Assembly (NCBI RefSeq): GCF_014650775.1
Contig: NZ_BMVP01000001.1
Location: forward strand, 434,001-498,000
Source: Streptomyces cirratus
GTDB taxonomy: Bacteria > Actinomycetota > Actinomycetes > Streptomycetales > Streptomycetaceae
Direction: 5' to 3'
Length of the DNA: 64,000 nucleotides
The position numbers and the translations under genes are program-made. Positions 1 through 9,453 of the stretch are shown here, piece after piece. The first letter of the stretch is position 1. Each line of letters starts with the position of its first letter. The notes under the pieces were generated by a model. That model did no database searches, was not told the origin of the DNA, and was given only the letters and a program-made list of their open reading frames with translations.

Positions 1-627
1 CCCGGACCCGCCCCGGCGGGCAGCTGTACGAGCTGGAACGCGCTGGCCCTGACCGGCGACGGCGCGACCCGGCTGGTGACGGACCTGGGCGAACTGACCC
101 CGGCCCGCCTGACCTCGGGCGCGCCGGGCGCCGAGCGGGACGTGACGGAGCCGGCCGAGCTGGGCGAGTGGTCCCGGACCGCGTGCCTGCTGCCGTCGGT
201 CCGCTCGCACGGGGTCCGCAGCGTCAACGCCTGGACGTACGCCAAGCAGCCGCTACCCGAGGGCGACGGGACGGCGACCTGGCTGTGCAGCCGGGCGGAG
301 ACCTGGCAGGGCACCGCGGACCGGGTCCAGGCCCAGTTCCTGGCTCCGGGGGCGCCGCTCGCGGCCCAGGCGGCCAAGGCGGAGGGCTCCCCGGCGTGCG
401 GTCCGCGGGAGCCCCGGGTACTGGCGGGCGTGCTGTGGAAGTCGAAGGCGGGCCAGTGGTACGTGGTGGCCGCGGGCAGCGCCCAGTTCAGCTCCCTCTC
501 GGCGTCGGGCGGCGGAGTGAACGGGAGCGCGAACGGGAACCGCCTCGCGGTGAAGGCTGCGCAGGGCGCCCAGGTGGACCTCTCGGGCAGGCTGACGGAC
601 GGCACGAAGGCGGAAGCCCTGCGCTGA
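1..627 (+). CDS. Hypothetical protein, 3' part (start outside the window)
   Basis: Open frame from base 1 to a TGA at 625-627, about 208 residues visible. There is no convincing start inside the window (the in-frame GTG at 76 lacks a ribosome binding site), so the gene very likely begins upstream. I do not recognise the family. The visible part is Ala/Gly/Thr-rich, with three cysteines that could pair and a Ser/Gly/Asn-rich linker near the end, which fits an extracytoplasmic protein. No signal peptide or catalytic motif can be judged because the N-terminus is missing. The next gene starts 75 bp downstream from its own promoter, so the two are probably separate units. Confidence 0.6.
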   Translation, partial: PGPAPAGSCTSWNALALTGDGATRLVTDLGELTPARLTSGAPGAERDVTEPAELGEWSRTACLLPSVRSHGVRSVNAWTYAKQPLPEGDGTATWLCSRAETWQGTADRVQAQFLAPGAPLAAQAAKAEGSPACGPREPRVLAGVLWKSKAGQWYVVAAGSAQFSSLSASGGGVNGSANGNRLAVKAAQGAQVDLSGRLTDGTKAEALR

Positions 628-702
628 CCGCAGGCACGCGGGGGTGGAAAATCCCGGCGCACAGGGGTTCTGCTCCCCGCTACCCCTCAGTACATTGACA
701 GC

Positions 703-1662
703 ATGTCTAATACGCCGCACGCTCCCGCCCCCGTGGCGTCGGAACACATAGGCTTGTACGACCGCAGGGGCCTCCAGCCGCGGAACGTGTCCTTCTCCTG
801 GGAGGACACCCCGCTCCACTGGCTGCCCGGCGACCCGTTCGCCGGACACACCATCAACGTCCTGCACCTGCTGCTGCCCGCCGGGGAGCGCTGGTTCGTC
901 CACGTCTACAAGCAGGTGCTCCCGCTCATCACGGACGAGCGGCTGCGGGCGGACGTGGTCGGCTTCATCGGCCAGGAGGCCATGCACGCCGCCGCACACG
1001 ACGACGTACTGCCGCACCTGAAACGGCTCGGCCTGGACCCGACCCCGTACACGGCGCAGGTCGACTGGTTCTTCGAGAAGCTGCTCGGCGACCGGACCCT
1101 GCCCCCGGGCAGGGCCCGCAAGTGGTGGCTGATGGAACGGGTCGCGATCATCGCGGCGGTCGAGCACTACACCGCGTTCCTCGGCAACTGGGTCCTGAAC
1201 GCGGACGAACTCGACCGCCGGGGCGCCGATCCGATGATGCTGGACCTGCTGCGCTGGCACGGGGCGGAGGAGGTGGAACACCGCTCGGTGGCCTTCGACC
1301 TCTTCATGCACGTCGACGGCGGCTACCGCCGCCGGGTGCGGACCTGGGCGACGGCCTTCGCGGCCCTGACGTTCCTGTGGCAGCGCGGCGCCCGCTACTT
1401 CATGGAGAACGACCCCGAACTCCCTGCCGCCAAAGCCTCCCTGGGCCAGCTCTTCCGGGCCGGGCAGCAGGGCGTGCTCCCTTCCACGGGCTCGATGCTC
1501 AAGTCCATCCCGGCCTATCTCTCCCGTAGCTACCACCCTTCGCAGGAGGGCTCGACGGCCCAGGCCGTGGCCTACCTCGCCACCTCTCCCGGCGCGAACG
1601 GCGCGCACGCAGCGAACGGCGCGCACGGAGCACACGGCCCGCACGGCGGGGTGCGGGCATGA
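703..1662 (+). CDS. Ferritin-like di-iron protein, 'metal-dependent hydrolase' (PF10118-type)
   Basis: 319 aa, soluble. The pattern of metal ligands is that of a di-iron four-helix bundle: QEAMH near residue 89 (ExxH), VEHYT near 153 and EEVEH near 188 (ExxH). Databases usually call this family a predicted metal-dependent hydrolase, but the motif set and the neighbour suggest an oxygenase or desaturase-like reaction; the substrate is unknown. The ATG overlaps no ribosome binding site; a -10-like TACATT at 691-696 lies 6 nt before it, so the mRNA is probably leaderless. The C-terminal 20-25 residues are a low-complexity Ala-Asn-Gly-His stretch. The stop overlaps the start of the downstream reductase by 4 bp (ATGA), so both are made together. 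Confidence 0.8.
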   Translation: MSNTPHAPAPVASEHIGLYDRRGLQPRNVSFSWEDTPLHWLPGDPFAGHTINVLHLLLPAGERWFVHVYKQVLPLITDERLRADVVGFIGQEAMHAAAHDDVLPHLKRLGLDPTPYTAQVDWFFEKLLGDRTLPPGRARKWWLMERVAIIAAVEHYTAFLGNWVLNADELDRRGADPMMLDLLRWHGAEEVEHRSVAFDLFMHVDGGYRRRVRTWATAFAALTFLWQRGARYFMENDPELPAAKASLGQLFRAGQQGVLPSTGSMLKSIPAYLSRSYHPSQEGSTAQAVAYLATSPGANGAHAANGAHGAHGPHGGVRA

Positions 1663-2702
1663 GGCGCGCCCTGACCCTCACGGCCGCCGCGGGCGCGGCG
1701 CTCCTGACCCGGCGCGCCCTGCGCCGCCGCATCCGGCGCTCCCCCCTGTGGCCGCTGCCGGCCCTGGAGAACCCGGTCTCGGGCCATTCCCCGCGCAGGC
1801 TGCTGCGGGCCACGGTCGTCGCGCGGAGCGAGCCCGCGCAGGGCGTCGTCCAACTGACCCTGGAGTCACCGGAACTGCCCGCCTGGGCCCCGGGGGCGCA
1901 CGTCGACGTCGTACTGCCCTCGGGGCTGGTGCGCCAGTACAGCCTGTGCGGCGACCCCGCGGACAAGGGCCGCTACACGATCGCGGTCCGGCTCGTCGAG
2001 GGCGGCCGCGGCGGCTCCGCCGAGGCGCACGCCCACCTGGTGGAAGGCGCCGTGCTGCGGGTGCGGGCGCCCCGCAACAGGTTCCCCCTGGTGACCGCCC
2101 CGGCGTACGTGTTCGTGGCGGGCGGGATCGGCATCACCCCGATCCTGCCGATGCTGCGGGCGGCCACCGCGGCGCGAGCCGACTGGACGCTGCTCTACGG
2201 CGGCCGTACCCGCGCCTCGATGCCGTTCCTCGCGGAACTCGCTCCGTACGGGGACCGGGTGACGCTCGTCCCCGAGGACGAAGCGGGCCTGCCGGACTTG
2301 GGCCGGCTCGCCGCGGCCACCGGCGTCCCGGTCTACTGCTGCGGCCCGGAGCCGCTGATGGACGCGGTCCTGGCCGCCGCCGCGGATCCGTCGGCGGTGC
2401 ACCTGGAACGCTTCACCGCCTCGACGCCCACGGGCGGGGCGAAGGCCTTCACGATCGAACTGCACCGCTCCGGCGCCGCGGTGGAGGTAGCGGCGGACGA
2501 GAGCGCCCTGGCCGCGGTGCACCGCGCCCTGCCCGCCACCCCGTACTCCTGCGGGCAGGGTTTCTGCGGAACCTGCCGGCACCGGGTGCTGGCAGGGGAG
2601 GTGGAACACCGCGACGACCTCCTCACCGACGCCGAGCGCGAGGACTCCATGCTCCTGTGCGTCTCCCGCGCCGCATCGGAGCGCCTGGTCCTGGACTTGT
2701 AG
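1659..2702 (+). CDS. PDR/VanB-type ferredoxin reductase (FMN or FAD plus 2Fe-2S)
   Basis: 347 aa. After a short hydrophobic, Arg-rich N-terminus (1-25) comes a flavin-binding barrel (about 50-145, RQYSLCG motif), an NAD(P)H-binding fold (about 150-255, GGIGITPILPM) and a C-terminal plant-type 2Fe-2S ferredoxin domain (about 265-347) with CGQGFCGTC and a last Cys in LLCVS. This is the domain order of phthalate dioxygenase reductase/VanB, which pass electrons from NAD(P)H to an oxygenase. The 4-bp overlap with the upstream di-iron protein makes that protein the likely electron acceptor (inference). The hydrophobic N-terminus could tether it to the membrane. Confidence 0.88.
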   Translation: MRRALTLTAAAGAALLTRRALRRRIRRSPLWPLPALENPVSGHSPRRLLRATVVARSEPAQGVVQLTLESPELPAWAPGAHVDVVLPSGLVRQYSLCGDPADKGRYTIAVRLVEGGRGGSAEAHAHLVEGAVLRVRAPRNRFPLVTAPAYVFVAGGIGITPILPMLRAATAARADWTLLYGGRTRASMPFLAELAPYGDRVTLVPEDEAGLPDLGRLAAATGVPVYCCGPEPLMDAVLAAAADPSAVHLERFTASTPTGGAKAFTIELHRSGAAVEVAADESALAAVHRALPATPYSCGQGFCGTCRHRVLAGEVEHRDDLLTDAEREDSMLLCVSRAASERLVLDL

Positions 2703-2754
2703 CGGCGCGCACACCCCGCCGGGGGCTGCCCCGGAGTGGAAGTAGGGTGTCCGC

Positions 2755-3459
2755 ATGACAACCGGGGTGCGGCGCAGGATGGGTGTCGAGGAGCGGCGGC
2801 AACAGCTGATAGGGGTGGCCCTGGAGCTGTTCAGCCACCGGTCTCCCGACGATGTGTCGATCGACGAGATCGCGGCGGCCGCGGGCATATCGCGGCCGCT
2901 CGTCTACCACTACTTTCCCGGCAAGCTGAGCCTGTACGAGGCGGCGCTGCGCCGGGCGGCCGACGAGCTGGCGCTGCGGTTCGTGGAGCCGCAGGAGGGG
3001 CCGCTCGGGGCGCGGCTGCTGAGGGTGATGGGGCGGTTCTTCGCGTTCGTCGACGACCACGGGCCCGGGTTCTCGGCGTTGATGCGGGGCGGTCCGGCGG
3101 TCGGCAGCAGCCGCGCCAACGCGATGATCGACGAGGTGCGGCAGGCCGCGTACGAGGAGATCCTCAAGCACCTGGGCGTCTCGCCCGACGCTCCGCCCGC
3201 GCGGCTGGAGCTCGTCGTGCGGTCGTGGGTGTCGCTCGCCGAGTCCACGGCGCTGATCTGGCTGGACGGGCGCCGCATCCCGCGCTCCGAGCTGGAACTC
3301 CAACTGGTGCACGACTTCGCCGCGTTGGCCGCCGTGAGCGCCGCCTACGACGAGGAGATGGCCCAGATCCTGGTGCGCATCCTCTCCTCGGAGCCGGCCG
3401 ACGGGCCGTTCGGCGTGCTCGTGGGACGCCTGGCGGCGCTGGTTCCCGGCTCCCGGTGA
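2755..3459 (+). CDS. TetR-family transcriptional regulator
   Basis: 234 aa. N-terminal helix-turn-helix at about 25-62 (VSIDEIAAAAGISRPLVYHY), followed by a long helical ligand-binding domain with no recognisable effector signature. It starts 52 bp after the reductase gene and has its own leaderless-type promoter: TAGGGT at 2743-2748, 6 nt before the ATG. It may regulate the upstream oxygenase-like pair or itself; no palindromic operator is obvious in the short gap. Confidence 0.88.
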   Translation: MTTGVRRRMGVEERRQQLIGVALELFSHRSPDDVSIDEIAAAAGISRPLVYHYFPGKLSLYEAALRRAADELALRFVEPQEGPLGARLLRVMGRFFAFVDDHGPGFSALMRGGPAVGSSRANAMIDEVRQAAYEEILKHLGVSPDAPPARLELVVRSWVSLAESTALIWLDGRRIPRSELELQLVHDFAALAAVSAAYDEEMAQILVRILSSEPADGPFGVLVGRLAALVPGSR

Positions 3460-3509
3460 TCATGACGTGGCGCGGGCGCCGCGTGATAATGCCCGCGTGA
3501 TCATTGACG
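3456..3509 (+). promoter_or_regulatory. Three GTGATMAT repeats before the GNAT gene
   Basis: GTGATCATGACG at 3456-3467, GTGATAATGCCC at 3483-3494 and GTGATCATTGACG at 3497-3509 are near-copies within 54 bp. The first overlaps the TetR stop codon, the second supplies a GATAAT -10 box (3485-3490), the third contains the GTG start of the acetyltransferase. The spacing could serve a regulator such as the adjacent TetR, or be a chance result of a compact promoter. Confidence 0.4.
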
Positions 3510-4024
3510 ACGGGATGTTGTTCCGGCAGGCCGGGGAGAAGGACGCCGGCACGCTGGTGAAGCTGTACGACCAGGCCGCCCGGTGGATGCGCAAGAACGG
3601 GATCGACCAGTGGAAGCCCGGCGAGAAGGACGTGGCGCACTTCCGTGCGCGGATGCGCGACGGTGAGGTGTGGCTGGCGGAGGACGCCGACGGCCGCGTC
3701 GTCGGCGCGTACGAGCTGTGGTGGTCCGACGAAGAGGCCTGGGGCGTGCAGCCGCCCGTGGCCGGCTACGTGCACCGGCTGATGGTGGAGCGCGAGGCCG
3801 CGCCCTCGGGCGCCGGCCGTCGCATACTCGAACACGCCGAGTGGCGGATCGCCCGGACGGGGCGCGAGCGCTCGCGGCTGGACTGCGTCTCGACCAATCC
3901 GCGGCTGCTGGGCTATTACCGGGACGCGGGCTACCGGGTCGTCGGCGAGTGCCCGTCCAAGCAGGCCGCGGACGGCCGGGTGTACGGGGTGATCCTGCTG
4001 GAGCGGCGCCTGGACGTGGCCTGA
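3497..4024 (+). CDS. GNAT-family N-acetyltransferase
   Basis: About 175 aa. Acetyl-CoA-binding features: YVHRLMVERE (strand beta4) then a degenerate pyrophosphate loop (SGAGRRILEHAE), and LDCVSTNPRLLGYYRDAGYRVVGE in the C-terminal half, where Asn and Tyr are typical of GNATs. An upstream in-frame GTG at 3467 would add 10 residues, but GTG 3497 sits 6 nt after a GATAAT -10 box and is the better start (leaderless). Substrate unknown; relatives include aminoglycoside-type and small-amine acetyltransferases. Confidence 0.85.
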   Translation: MIIDDGMLFRQAGEKDAGTLVKLYDQAARWMRKNGIDQWKPGEKDVAHFRARMRDGEVWLAEDADGRVVGAYELWWSDEEAWGVQPPVAGYVHRLMVEREAAPSGAGRRILEHAEWRIARTGRERSRLDCVSTNPRLLGYYRDAGYRVVGECPSKQAADGRVYGVILLERRLDVA

Positions 4025-4055
4025 GGTGGGTGGCGCGGCGGCGCGCCACCACCTC
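4023..4055. terminator. Bidirectional terminator between acetyltransferase and pulA
   Basis: GAGGTGGGTGGCGCG (4023-4037) pairs with CGCGCCACCACCTC (4042-4055) across a 4-nt loop, with one bulged G. It lies between two convergent genes and overlaps the acetyltransferase stop codon. No U-tract, as usual in Streptomyces. Confidence 0.6.
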
Positions 4056-4079
4056 GGGCCGGCCCGGGACGGCGGTCCG

Positions 4080-7000
4080 TCAGTGGCGACCCCGGGTGAA
4101 GACCGCGACCGTGCGGGCCGGGGCCTTGAACTCGCCGGTGGCGGCGTCGTACGTCGCCTGCTTGACCGTGCTGTCGGCGCCGGCCGCCTGCACCGGGTGC
4201 AGGGTGTAGGCGGTGCCCGCGAGTGCCGTCACGCGCTGGTTCTGCGCGGTGGGCGTGGCGTTGAAGACCACCACCAGGTCCCCCGCGGTCATCGTGATCA
4301 CGCCGGGTGTCTCCGCCGTCCCCGACAGCGGGAACGCCACGCCCGACTGGACCGCTTCTGCCGTGGTGAGCGCGAAGGCGGGTTCCGTCGTGCGGATGCG
4401 CAGCAGGTCGCGGTAGGCGGCCGAGGCGCCGTCGATCTCGGCGCAGCCGGGGGGCGCAGTGGTCAGCAGCGGCTTCGCATAAGGCCACTTGGCCCGGTTG
4501 TCGGCGGCGGGCGGCAGGCCCCGGCCGAAGCCGTTGCCGTCGTGGCAGTCCCAGTGGATGGCGTTGAACCAGTCGCCGCTGTCGAAGGAGTTGCGGTCCA
4601 GGGACTTCGAGCGGAGCAGGTCGGTGCCGGCCTGCGACAGGGACGGGCCCTGCGAGAGGGTGGTGACGGCCAGGGCCAGGACCTGCATCCGGGCCCGGTC
4701 GGCGGCCGGTGTCCCGGCGGGGAGTTTGTACGTCAGGGCGTCGGCCAGCGATTCGTTGTCGTGGGCGTCGGCGTACGCGAGGGCGTCGCCGGGGGCGGCC
4801 GCGTACCCGGCCGGGGCGCCGTTGTAGTCGAGCTCGGAGCCCTTGGTGCGGCGGCCGGTGGTGTCGGTGAAGGTGTACGGGGCGAGGTTGCCGGTCAGCC
4901 CGACCTTGATCAGGTCCTGGTCGTGCAGGAGCCGGGCCCGCTGCTGCTCGGGGCTCCCGCTCGCGGGGGCCGTGTTGGGGTCGGTGAACAGGCCGGAGGC
5001 GAAGCCCTGGACTCGGGGGTCGTCGTCGAAGGGGCCGCCGCCCCGGACCGCGTCACGGGCGCGGTCGGAGAAGGTGGCGATCCCGGTGCCGGCCATGTTC
5101 TTCTGCGTGGCCTGCACGAAGCGGGCGTCGTCGGCGACTTCGCCGAAGTTCCAGCCCTCCCCGTAGAGGATGACCTTCTTGCCGTCGACGCCGTCCTTCT
5201 CGACGGTCAGCGCGTCGAGGGCGGCGCGCACGGCGAGGATGTTGGCCTTCGGGTGGTGGCCCATCAGGTCGAAGCGGAAACCGTCGACCTTGTACTGCTT
5301 GGCCCAGGTGACGACGGAGTCCACGACGAGACGGCCCATCATGGCGTTCTCGGTGGCCGTGTTGGAGCAGCAGCTGGAGGTGGCGACGCTGCCGTCGGCG
5401 AGCAGCCGCTGGTAGTAGCCGGGGACGATGCGGTCCAGGACGGACTTGTCCGACTGGCCCGACGCCGCCGTGTGGTTGTAGACCACGTCCATGACGGTGC
5501 GCAGCCCGGCCCCGTTCAGCGACTGCACCATGCGCCGGAACTCCACGGTGCGGGCGGTGCCCTCGGGGTCACTGGCGTACGAGCCCTCGGGCACCGTGTA
5601 GTGCAGCGGGTCGTAGCCCCAGTTGTAGGCGTCCTTGGCGGCCGCGGCCGCCACGCAGGCCTGCTGCTGCTCCGAATCGGGGGCGTAGACCTTGAGGTCG
5701 CAGGCCGGTTCGGTGCGGTCGGACGGCTTCTCGGGGATGGTGGCGATGTCGAAGGCCGGCAGGAGGTGCACGTACGAGGTGCCCGACGCGGCCAGTTCGC
5801 GCAGGTGCCGCACGCCGGCCGAGCCGGTGTCGGTGAAGGCCAGGTACTGGCCGGGGTGGGCGGAGGTGCGGTCCGCGATCGAGAAGTCCCGGATGTGGAG
5901 TTCCTGGATCTGCGCGGAGGTGAAGGGCACGGGCGCGGGCTTGCGCAGCTCGCGCCAGCCGGGCGGCGCCAGCTTCGGGTCGGCGAGGTCCGCGACCAGG
6001 CTGTGGGTCGAATCGGTGGTCAGGGCGGTGGAGTACGGGTCGGTGACCAGGTTGCGGACCACCTGGCGGACGGCCGGGGCCCAGACGGTGACGGCGTAGC
6101 GGTAGCGCTTGCCGCTCCAGCTCCGCTCGCCGCGCACCGACCAGACGCCGGTGGTGTCGTCGCGGTGCATGGCGACGGTCCGGCCGTCGAGTTCGAGGCA
6201 GACCTGCTGGGCGGTGGGCGCCCACACCGACAGGGTGGGGCGGCCGTCCTTGAAGACGGGGCCGAGGGGGGTGGTGGTGGCGTACAGGTCGTCCAGGACC
6301 CCGGCGAGCTGCACTCCGGTCGCGGCCAGGACGGCGCCGTTCGCGGCGCGGGCGCTCGCGACGAGCTGGCCGCGCAGGGCACCCCGGACGCGGTCGCGGT
6401 CGCGGGGGTCGACGGTGTAGGCGGCGTACGAGGCCAGGTGCGGGAACTTCTGCTTCTGGGTGGCGGTGAGCTGGGAGCGGTTCAGCCGCAGCCACTGCGC
6501 GCCGGCCTCGTGGAGGATGCCGTCGGCCGCGGTGACGGCGCCTTCGCGGGAGGCGAGGAGCTGTACGGAGGCGGCGGCCGCGGGGGCGTTCCAGGCGACG
6601 GTGTCGCGGTCGATCCAGACGGCCTCGGCCTTGGTGAGGTCCAGGGCGGCGGCAGAACCGGCGGGCTGCGGCAGGAGGTACTTCTCGCGGCCGCCCAGCA
6701 TCCACACCTCGTGGCCGGTGGCCCTCAGGTCGAGGGACTGGTCGGTGGGGAGGTCCTTCTCGTCGCCCTTGTGGAGGATGTAGCTCAGGCTGGTGGCGCC
6801 GGCGGCGAGGGGGACCTCGTAGATCGCGCCGAAGGAGTCGGTGCGGGTGGGCGTGAGCGGCTGGGACCAGTCGGTCGGGTTCGCGGCCCCGGTCCAGACG
6901 TGCAGGCCCCAGCCGTCATAGGCGCCGTCGGGGCGCTGGTAGTGGAGGACCGCCTTGGTGGTGTCCTGGGGCGGGTAGGCGGGGCGGTCGGTGCGGACGG

Positions 7001-9431
7001 CTTCCTGGCCCTGTTCGAGCCAGACTTCGCCGGTTTTCGTCACGTCAAGGGTGCGGTCGGCGGAGACGTCCTTGGTGCCGTCCTTGTCGATCACGAGGTA
7101 GCCGAGGGAGGACGCGCCGGGCCTCAGCCGGACGTGGGCGAAGGCGCCGTACGCGTCACGGCCGGTGAAGTCGTGTCCGGCGGGCCAGGGCGTCGCCTCC
7201 CCGTCCGCGAGGTCGCCCCAGGCGTACAGCCGCCAGTTCGTGTAGTCGCCGTCGGGCCGGTGGTAGTGCACGACGGCGTAGTCGCGCGCGGTGGCGGTGG
7301 GGACGTCCACGGGAGGGGCCTGCCCGGCCGTGGAGGCGGCCATGGCGCTCGCGGTACGGCCGGAGGCGTCGATGACGACGGCCTTGTAGCGCAGGGGGGT
7401 GCCGGCGGGCGCAGTCACGTACTGGGTGACCTTGTACGGGGCGTGGTCGGCGGAGCCGAGGACCTGCCACGGCCCGGTGCCGCTCTGGGCGGCGAAGACG
7501 ACGCGGTCGAGGGCGCCGCCGGTGACGTCGGCGGTGAGCTCGACGGTGCCGGTGGCCGCCGCCGGGGCCTTGAGGGTGACGGCGGGCCGGCCGGCGGGGG
7601 CCGGCAGGGGCGTGGCGCCCTGGAGGACCACCGAGCCGAGGGCGGGGACGGTGACGGTGAGCTTCCCGGCGGCGTCGGCGCGGAGGGTGGCGGAGCCGCC
7701 GTACAGGGTGCGGTAGAGGGCGCCGGCCGGGGCGTCGAGCGTGACGGTGCGGGGCTGGTCGCCGTTGTTGGCGGCCACCAGGTACTCGGTGCGGCTGCGG
7801 GCGTCCGTACGGGCGAAGGCGTACACGGAGCCGTCGGCGAGCCGCTCGCTCTGGATGCCGTCGCGCAGGGCGGGGTGGTCCTTGGTCAGCTTCGAGAGGG
7901 CGCTGATCTGCCGGTAGAGCGGGTGCTGCGGATCGTAGGCGTCGCTCGCGTGGGTGCGGGCGGTGCCGAGCTGGTCGTCGTCCAGGTAGTCGGCGATGCG
8001 CGTCGCGAACAGCGGCTGGCGGGCGTCCTTGTCACCGCCGGAGCCTGTGAAGCCCTGCTCGTCGCCGGAGTAGACCACCGGGTTGCCGCGGGAGAGGAAC
8101 ATCAGTTCGTTGGCGAGGCGGTAGCGGGCGAGCAGTTCCTGCTCCGTCGCCGCGGGCCGGTCCTGTTCCAGGAAGGAACCGAAGCGGCCCATGTCGTGGT
8201 TGCCGAGGAAGGTCACCTGCTCGTAGGCGTTGGCCTTGTCGGTGGTGTACCGGTAGTCGTCGCCGAACACGGAGGCCAGCCGCCCGGCCGCCGCGCCCTG
8301 GGAGGCGTAGGCGCGGATCGCGTCCTGGAGCGGGAAGTCGAGGGTGGCGTCGAGGCGGCCGCGGGTCACGTAGGGGGAGGTGACGGCGGTGTCGGCGGAG
8401 TACACCTCGCCGAACATGAAGAAGTTCTTCCGGCCGTGCCGGGCCGCGTACGCGTCGAGCGCGGTCGCCCACTGGGTCCAGAACCCGGTGTCGACGTGCT
8501 TGACGGTGTCGATGCGGAAGCCGTCCACACGGAAGTCCGCGACCCACTTCTCGTAGATCTTCTCCATGCCGCTGACGACCTCGGGACGCTCGGTCCACAG
8601 GTCGTCCAGGCCGGAGAAGTCGCCCTGCTCGGCGGACTCGCCCGCGAAGGTCGAGTCGCCGCGGTTGTGGTACATCGACGGATCGTTCAGCCAGGCCGGG
8701 GACTTGAGGTTCTTCTTCGCCTCGGGGACGAAGGGGGTGCGCGGGAAGGAGCCGGGGCCGGTCGCGGGGAACTTCCGCTTCCCGTCGGCGTAGTCGTGGT
8801 CGTCGAAGGGCACCCCGTCCTTGGTCAGGTACGGGAAGGCGCCCTTCGAGAGGTAGTCGTGGGAGCCCTCCCGGTAGTCCACGACGTCGGCGGTGTGGTT
8901 GGTGATGACGTCGAAGAAGACCTTCATCCCCTTCTGGTGCGCCTTGTCGATGAGGCGCTCCAGGTCGGCGTTGGTGCCGAAGTGCGGGTCGACCTGCGTG
9001 AAGTCGGTGATCCAGTAGCCGTGGTAGCCGGCCGAGACGTCGTTGCCCGTGCCCTGCACCGGCTGGTTCTTGAAGATCGGCGCCATCCAGATGGCGGTGG
9101 TGCCGAGCCCCTTGATGTAGTCGAGCCGGTCCGTCAGCCCCTTGAGGTCACCGCCCTGGTAGAAGCCCTTGTCCGTCGGGTCCAGGCCGGTCTCCAGCCG
9201 GGAGCCGGTCAGGCCGCCCCGGTCGTTGCGCGGGTCGCCGTTCGCGAACCGGTCGGGCAGGACGAAGTAGAACTGCTCCCGGGTCAGGTCGTGGCGGGCG
9301 GGCTCGGCCGCGAGTTTCGCGTCCGGGGGCGGGGGCGGTGGCGCCTTGGCGGCGGCCGCCGCCGGAAGGGCGGGCAGGAACGTCACGGCCAGGGCGGCCG
9401 CGAGCACTCCTGCGACGACGGGGCGTATCAC
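4080..9431 (-). CDS. pulA: Secreted two-headed alpha-amylase/pullulanase
   Basis: 1783 aa with a Sec-type signal peptide (about 1-28). First catalytic half: GH13 amylase-like domain with [10 protein letters not shown] (nucleophile Asp near 307), FGEVYS (acid Glu near 341) and GNHDMGRFG (near 413). Middle: two CBM41-like starch-binding repeats, each with HY(H/Q)RPDG, near 724 and 835. Second half: CBM48-like N domain, then a pullulanase GH13 domain with DVVYNHT (near 1317), [11 protein letters not shown] (near 1386), YGEGWNFGE (near 1425) and HDNESL (near 1556). It should cut both alpha-1,4 and alpha-1,6 bonds of starch/pullulan. GTG start, AAGGAG 6-11 nt upstream. Only 22 bp separate it from the amylase gene, so the two form an operon under the amylase operator. 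Confidence 0.93.
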   Translation of the reverse strand: MIRPVVAGVLAAALAVTFLPALPAAAAAKAPPPPPPDAKLAAEPARHDLTREQFYFVLPDRFANGDPRNDRGGLTGSRLETGLDPTDKGFYQGGDLKGLTDRLDYIKGLGTTAIWMAPIFKNQPVQGTGNDVSAGYHGYWITDFTQVDPHFGTNADLERLIDKAHQKGMKVFFDVITNHTADVVDYREGSHDYLSKGAFPYLTKDGVPFDDHDYADGKRKFPATGPGSFPRTPFVPEAKKNLKSPAWLNDPSMYHNRGDSTFAGESAEQGDFSGLDDLWTERPEVVSGMEKIYEKWVADFRVDGFRIDTVKHVDTGFWTQWATALDAYAARHGRKNFFMFGEVYSADTAVTSPYVTRGRLDATLDFPLQDAIRAYASQGAAAGRLASVFGDDYRYTTDKANAYEQVTFLGNHDMGRFGSFLEQDRPAATEQELLARYRLANELMFLSRGNPVVYSGDEQGFTGSGGDKDARQPLFATRIADYLDDDQLGTARTHASDAYDPQHPLYRQISALSKLTKDHPALRDGIQSERLADGSVYAFARTDARSRTEYLVAANNGDQPRTVTLDAPAGALYRTLYGGSATLRADAAGKLTVTVPALGSVVLQGATPLPAPAGRPAVTLKAPAAATGTVELTADVTGGALDRVVFAAQSGTGPWQVLGSADHAPYKVTQYVTAPAGTPLRYKAVVIDASGRTASAMAASTAGQAPPVDVPTATARDYAVVHYHRPDGDYTNWRLYAWGDLADGEATPWPAGHDFTGRDAYGAFAHVRLRPGASSLGYLVIDKDGTKDVSADRTLDVTKTGEVWLEQGQEAVRTDRPAYPPQDTTKAVLHYQRPDGAYDGWGLHVWTGAANPTDWSQPLTPTRTDSFGAIYEVPLAAGATSLSYILHKGDEKDLPTDQSLDLRATGHEVWMLGGREKYLLPQPAGSAAALDLTKAEAVWIDRDTVAWNAPAAAASVQLLASREGAVTAADGILHEAGAQWLRLNRSQLTATQKQKFPHLASYAAYTVDPRDRDRVRGALRGQLVASARAANGAVLAATGVQLAGVLDDLYATTTPLGPVFKDGRPTLSVWAPTAQQVCLELDGRTVAMHRDDTTGVWSVRGERSWSGKRYRYAVTVWAPAVRQVVRNLVTDPYSTALTTDSTHSLVADLADPKLAPPGWRELRKPAPVPFTSAQIQELHIRDFSIADRTSAHPGQYLAFTDTGSAGVRHLRELAASGTSYVHLLPAFDIATIPEKPSDRTEPACDLKVYAPDSEQQQACVAAAAAKDAYNWGYDPLHYTVPEGSYASDPEGTARTVEFRRMVQSLNGAGLRTVMDVVYNHTAASGQSDKSVLDRIVPGYYQRLLADGSVATSSCCSNTATENAMMGRLVVDSVVTWAKQYKVDGFRFDLMGHHPKANILAVRAALDALTVEKDGVDGKKVILYGEGWNFGEVADDARFVQATQKNMAGTGIATFSDRARDAVRGGGPFDDDPRVQGFASGLFTDPNTAPASGSPEQQRARLLHDQDLIKVGLTGNLAPYTFTDTTGRRTKGSELDYNGAPAGYAAAPGDALAYADAHDNESLADALTYKLPAGTPAADRARMQVLALAVTTLSQGPSLSQAGTDLLRSKSLDRNSFDSGDWFNAIHWDCHDGNGFGRGLPPAADNRAKWPYAKPLLTTAPPGCAEIDGASAAYRDLLRIRTTEPAFALTTAEAVQSGVAFPLSGTAETPGVITMTAGDLVVVFNATPTAQNQRVTALAGTAYTLHPVQAAGADSTVKQATYDAATGEFKAPARTVAVFTRGRH

Positions 9432-9453
9432 TGCGGATCTCCTTGGAAGGGGG

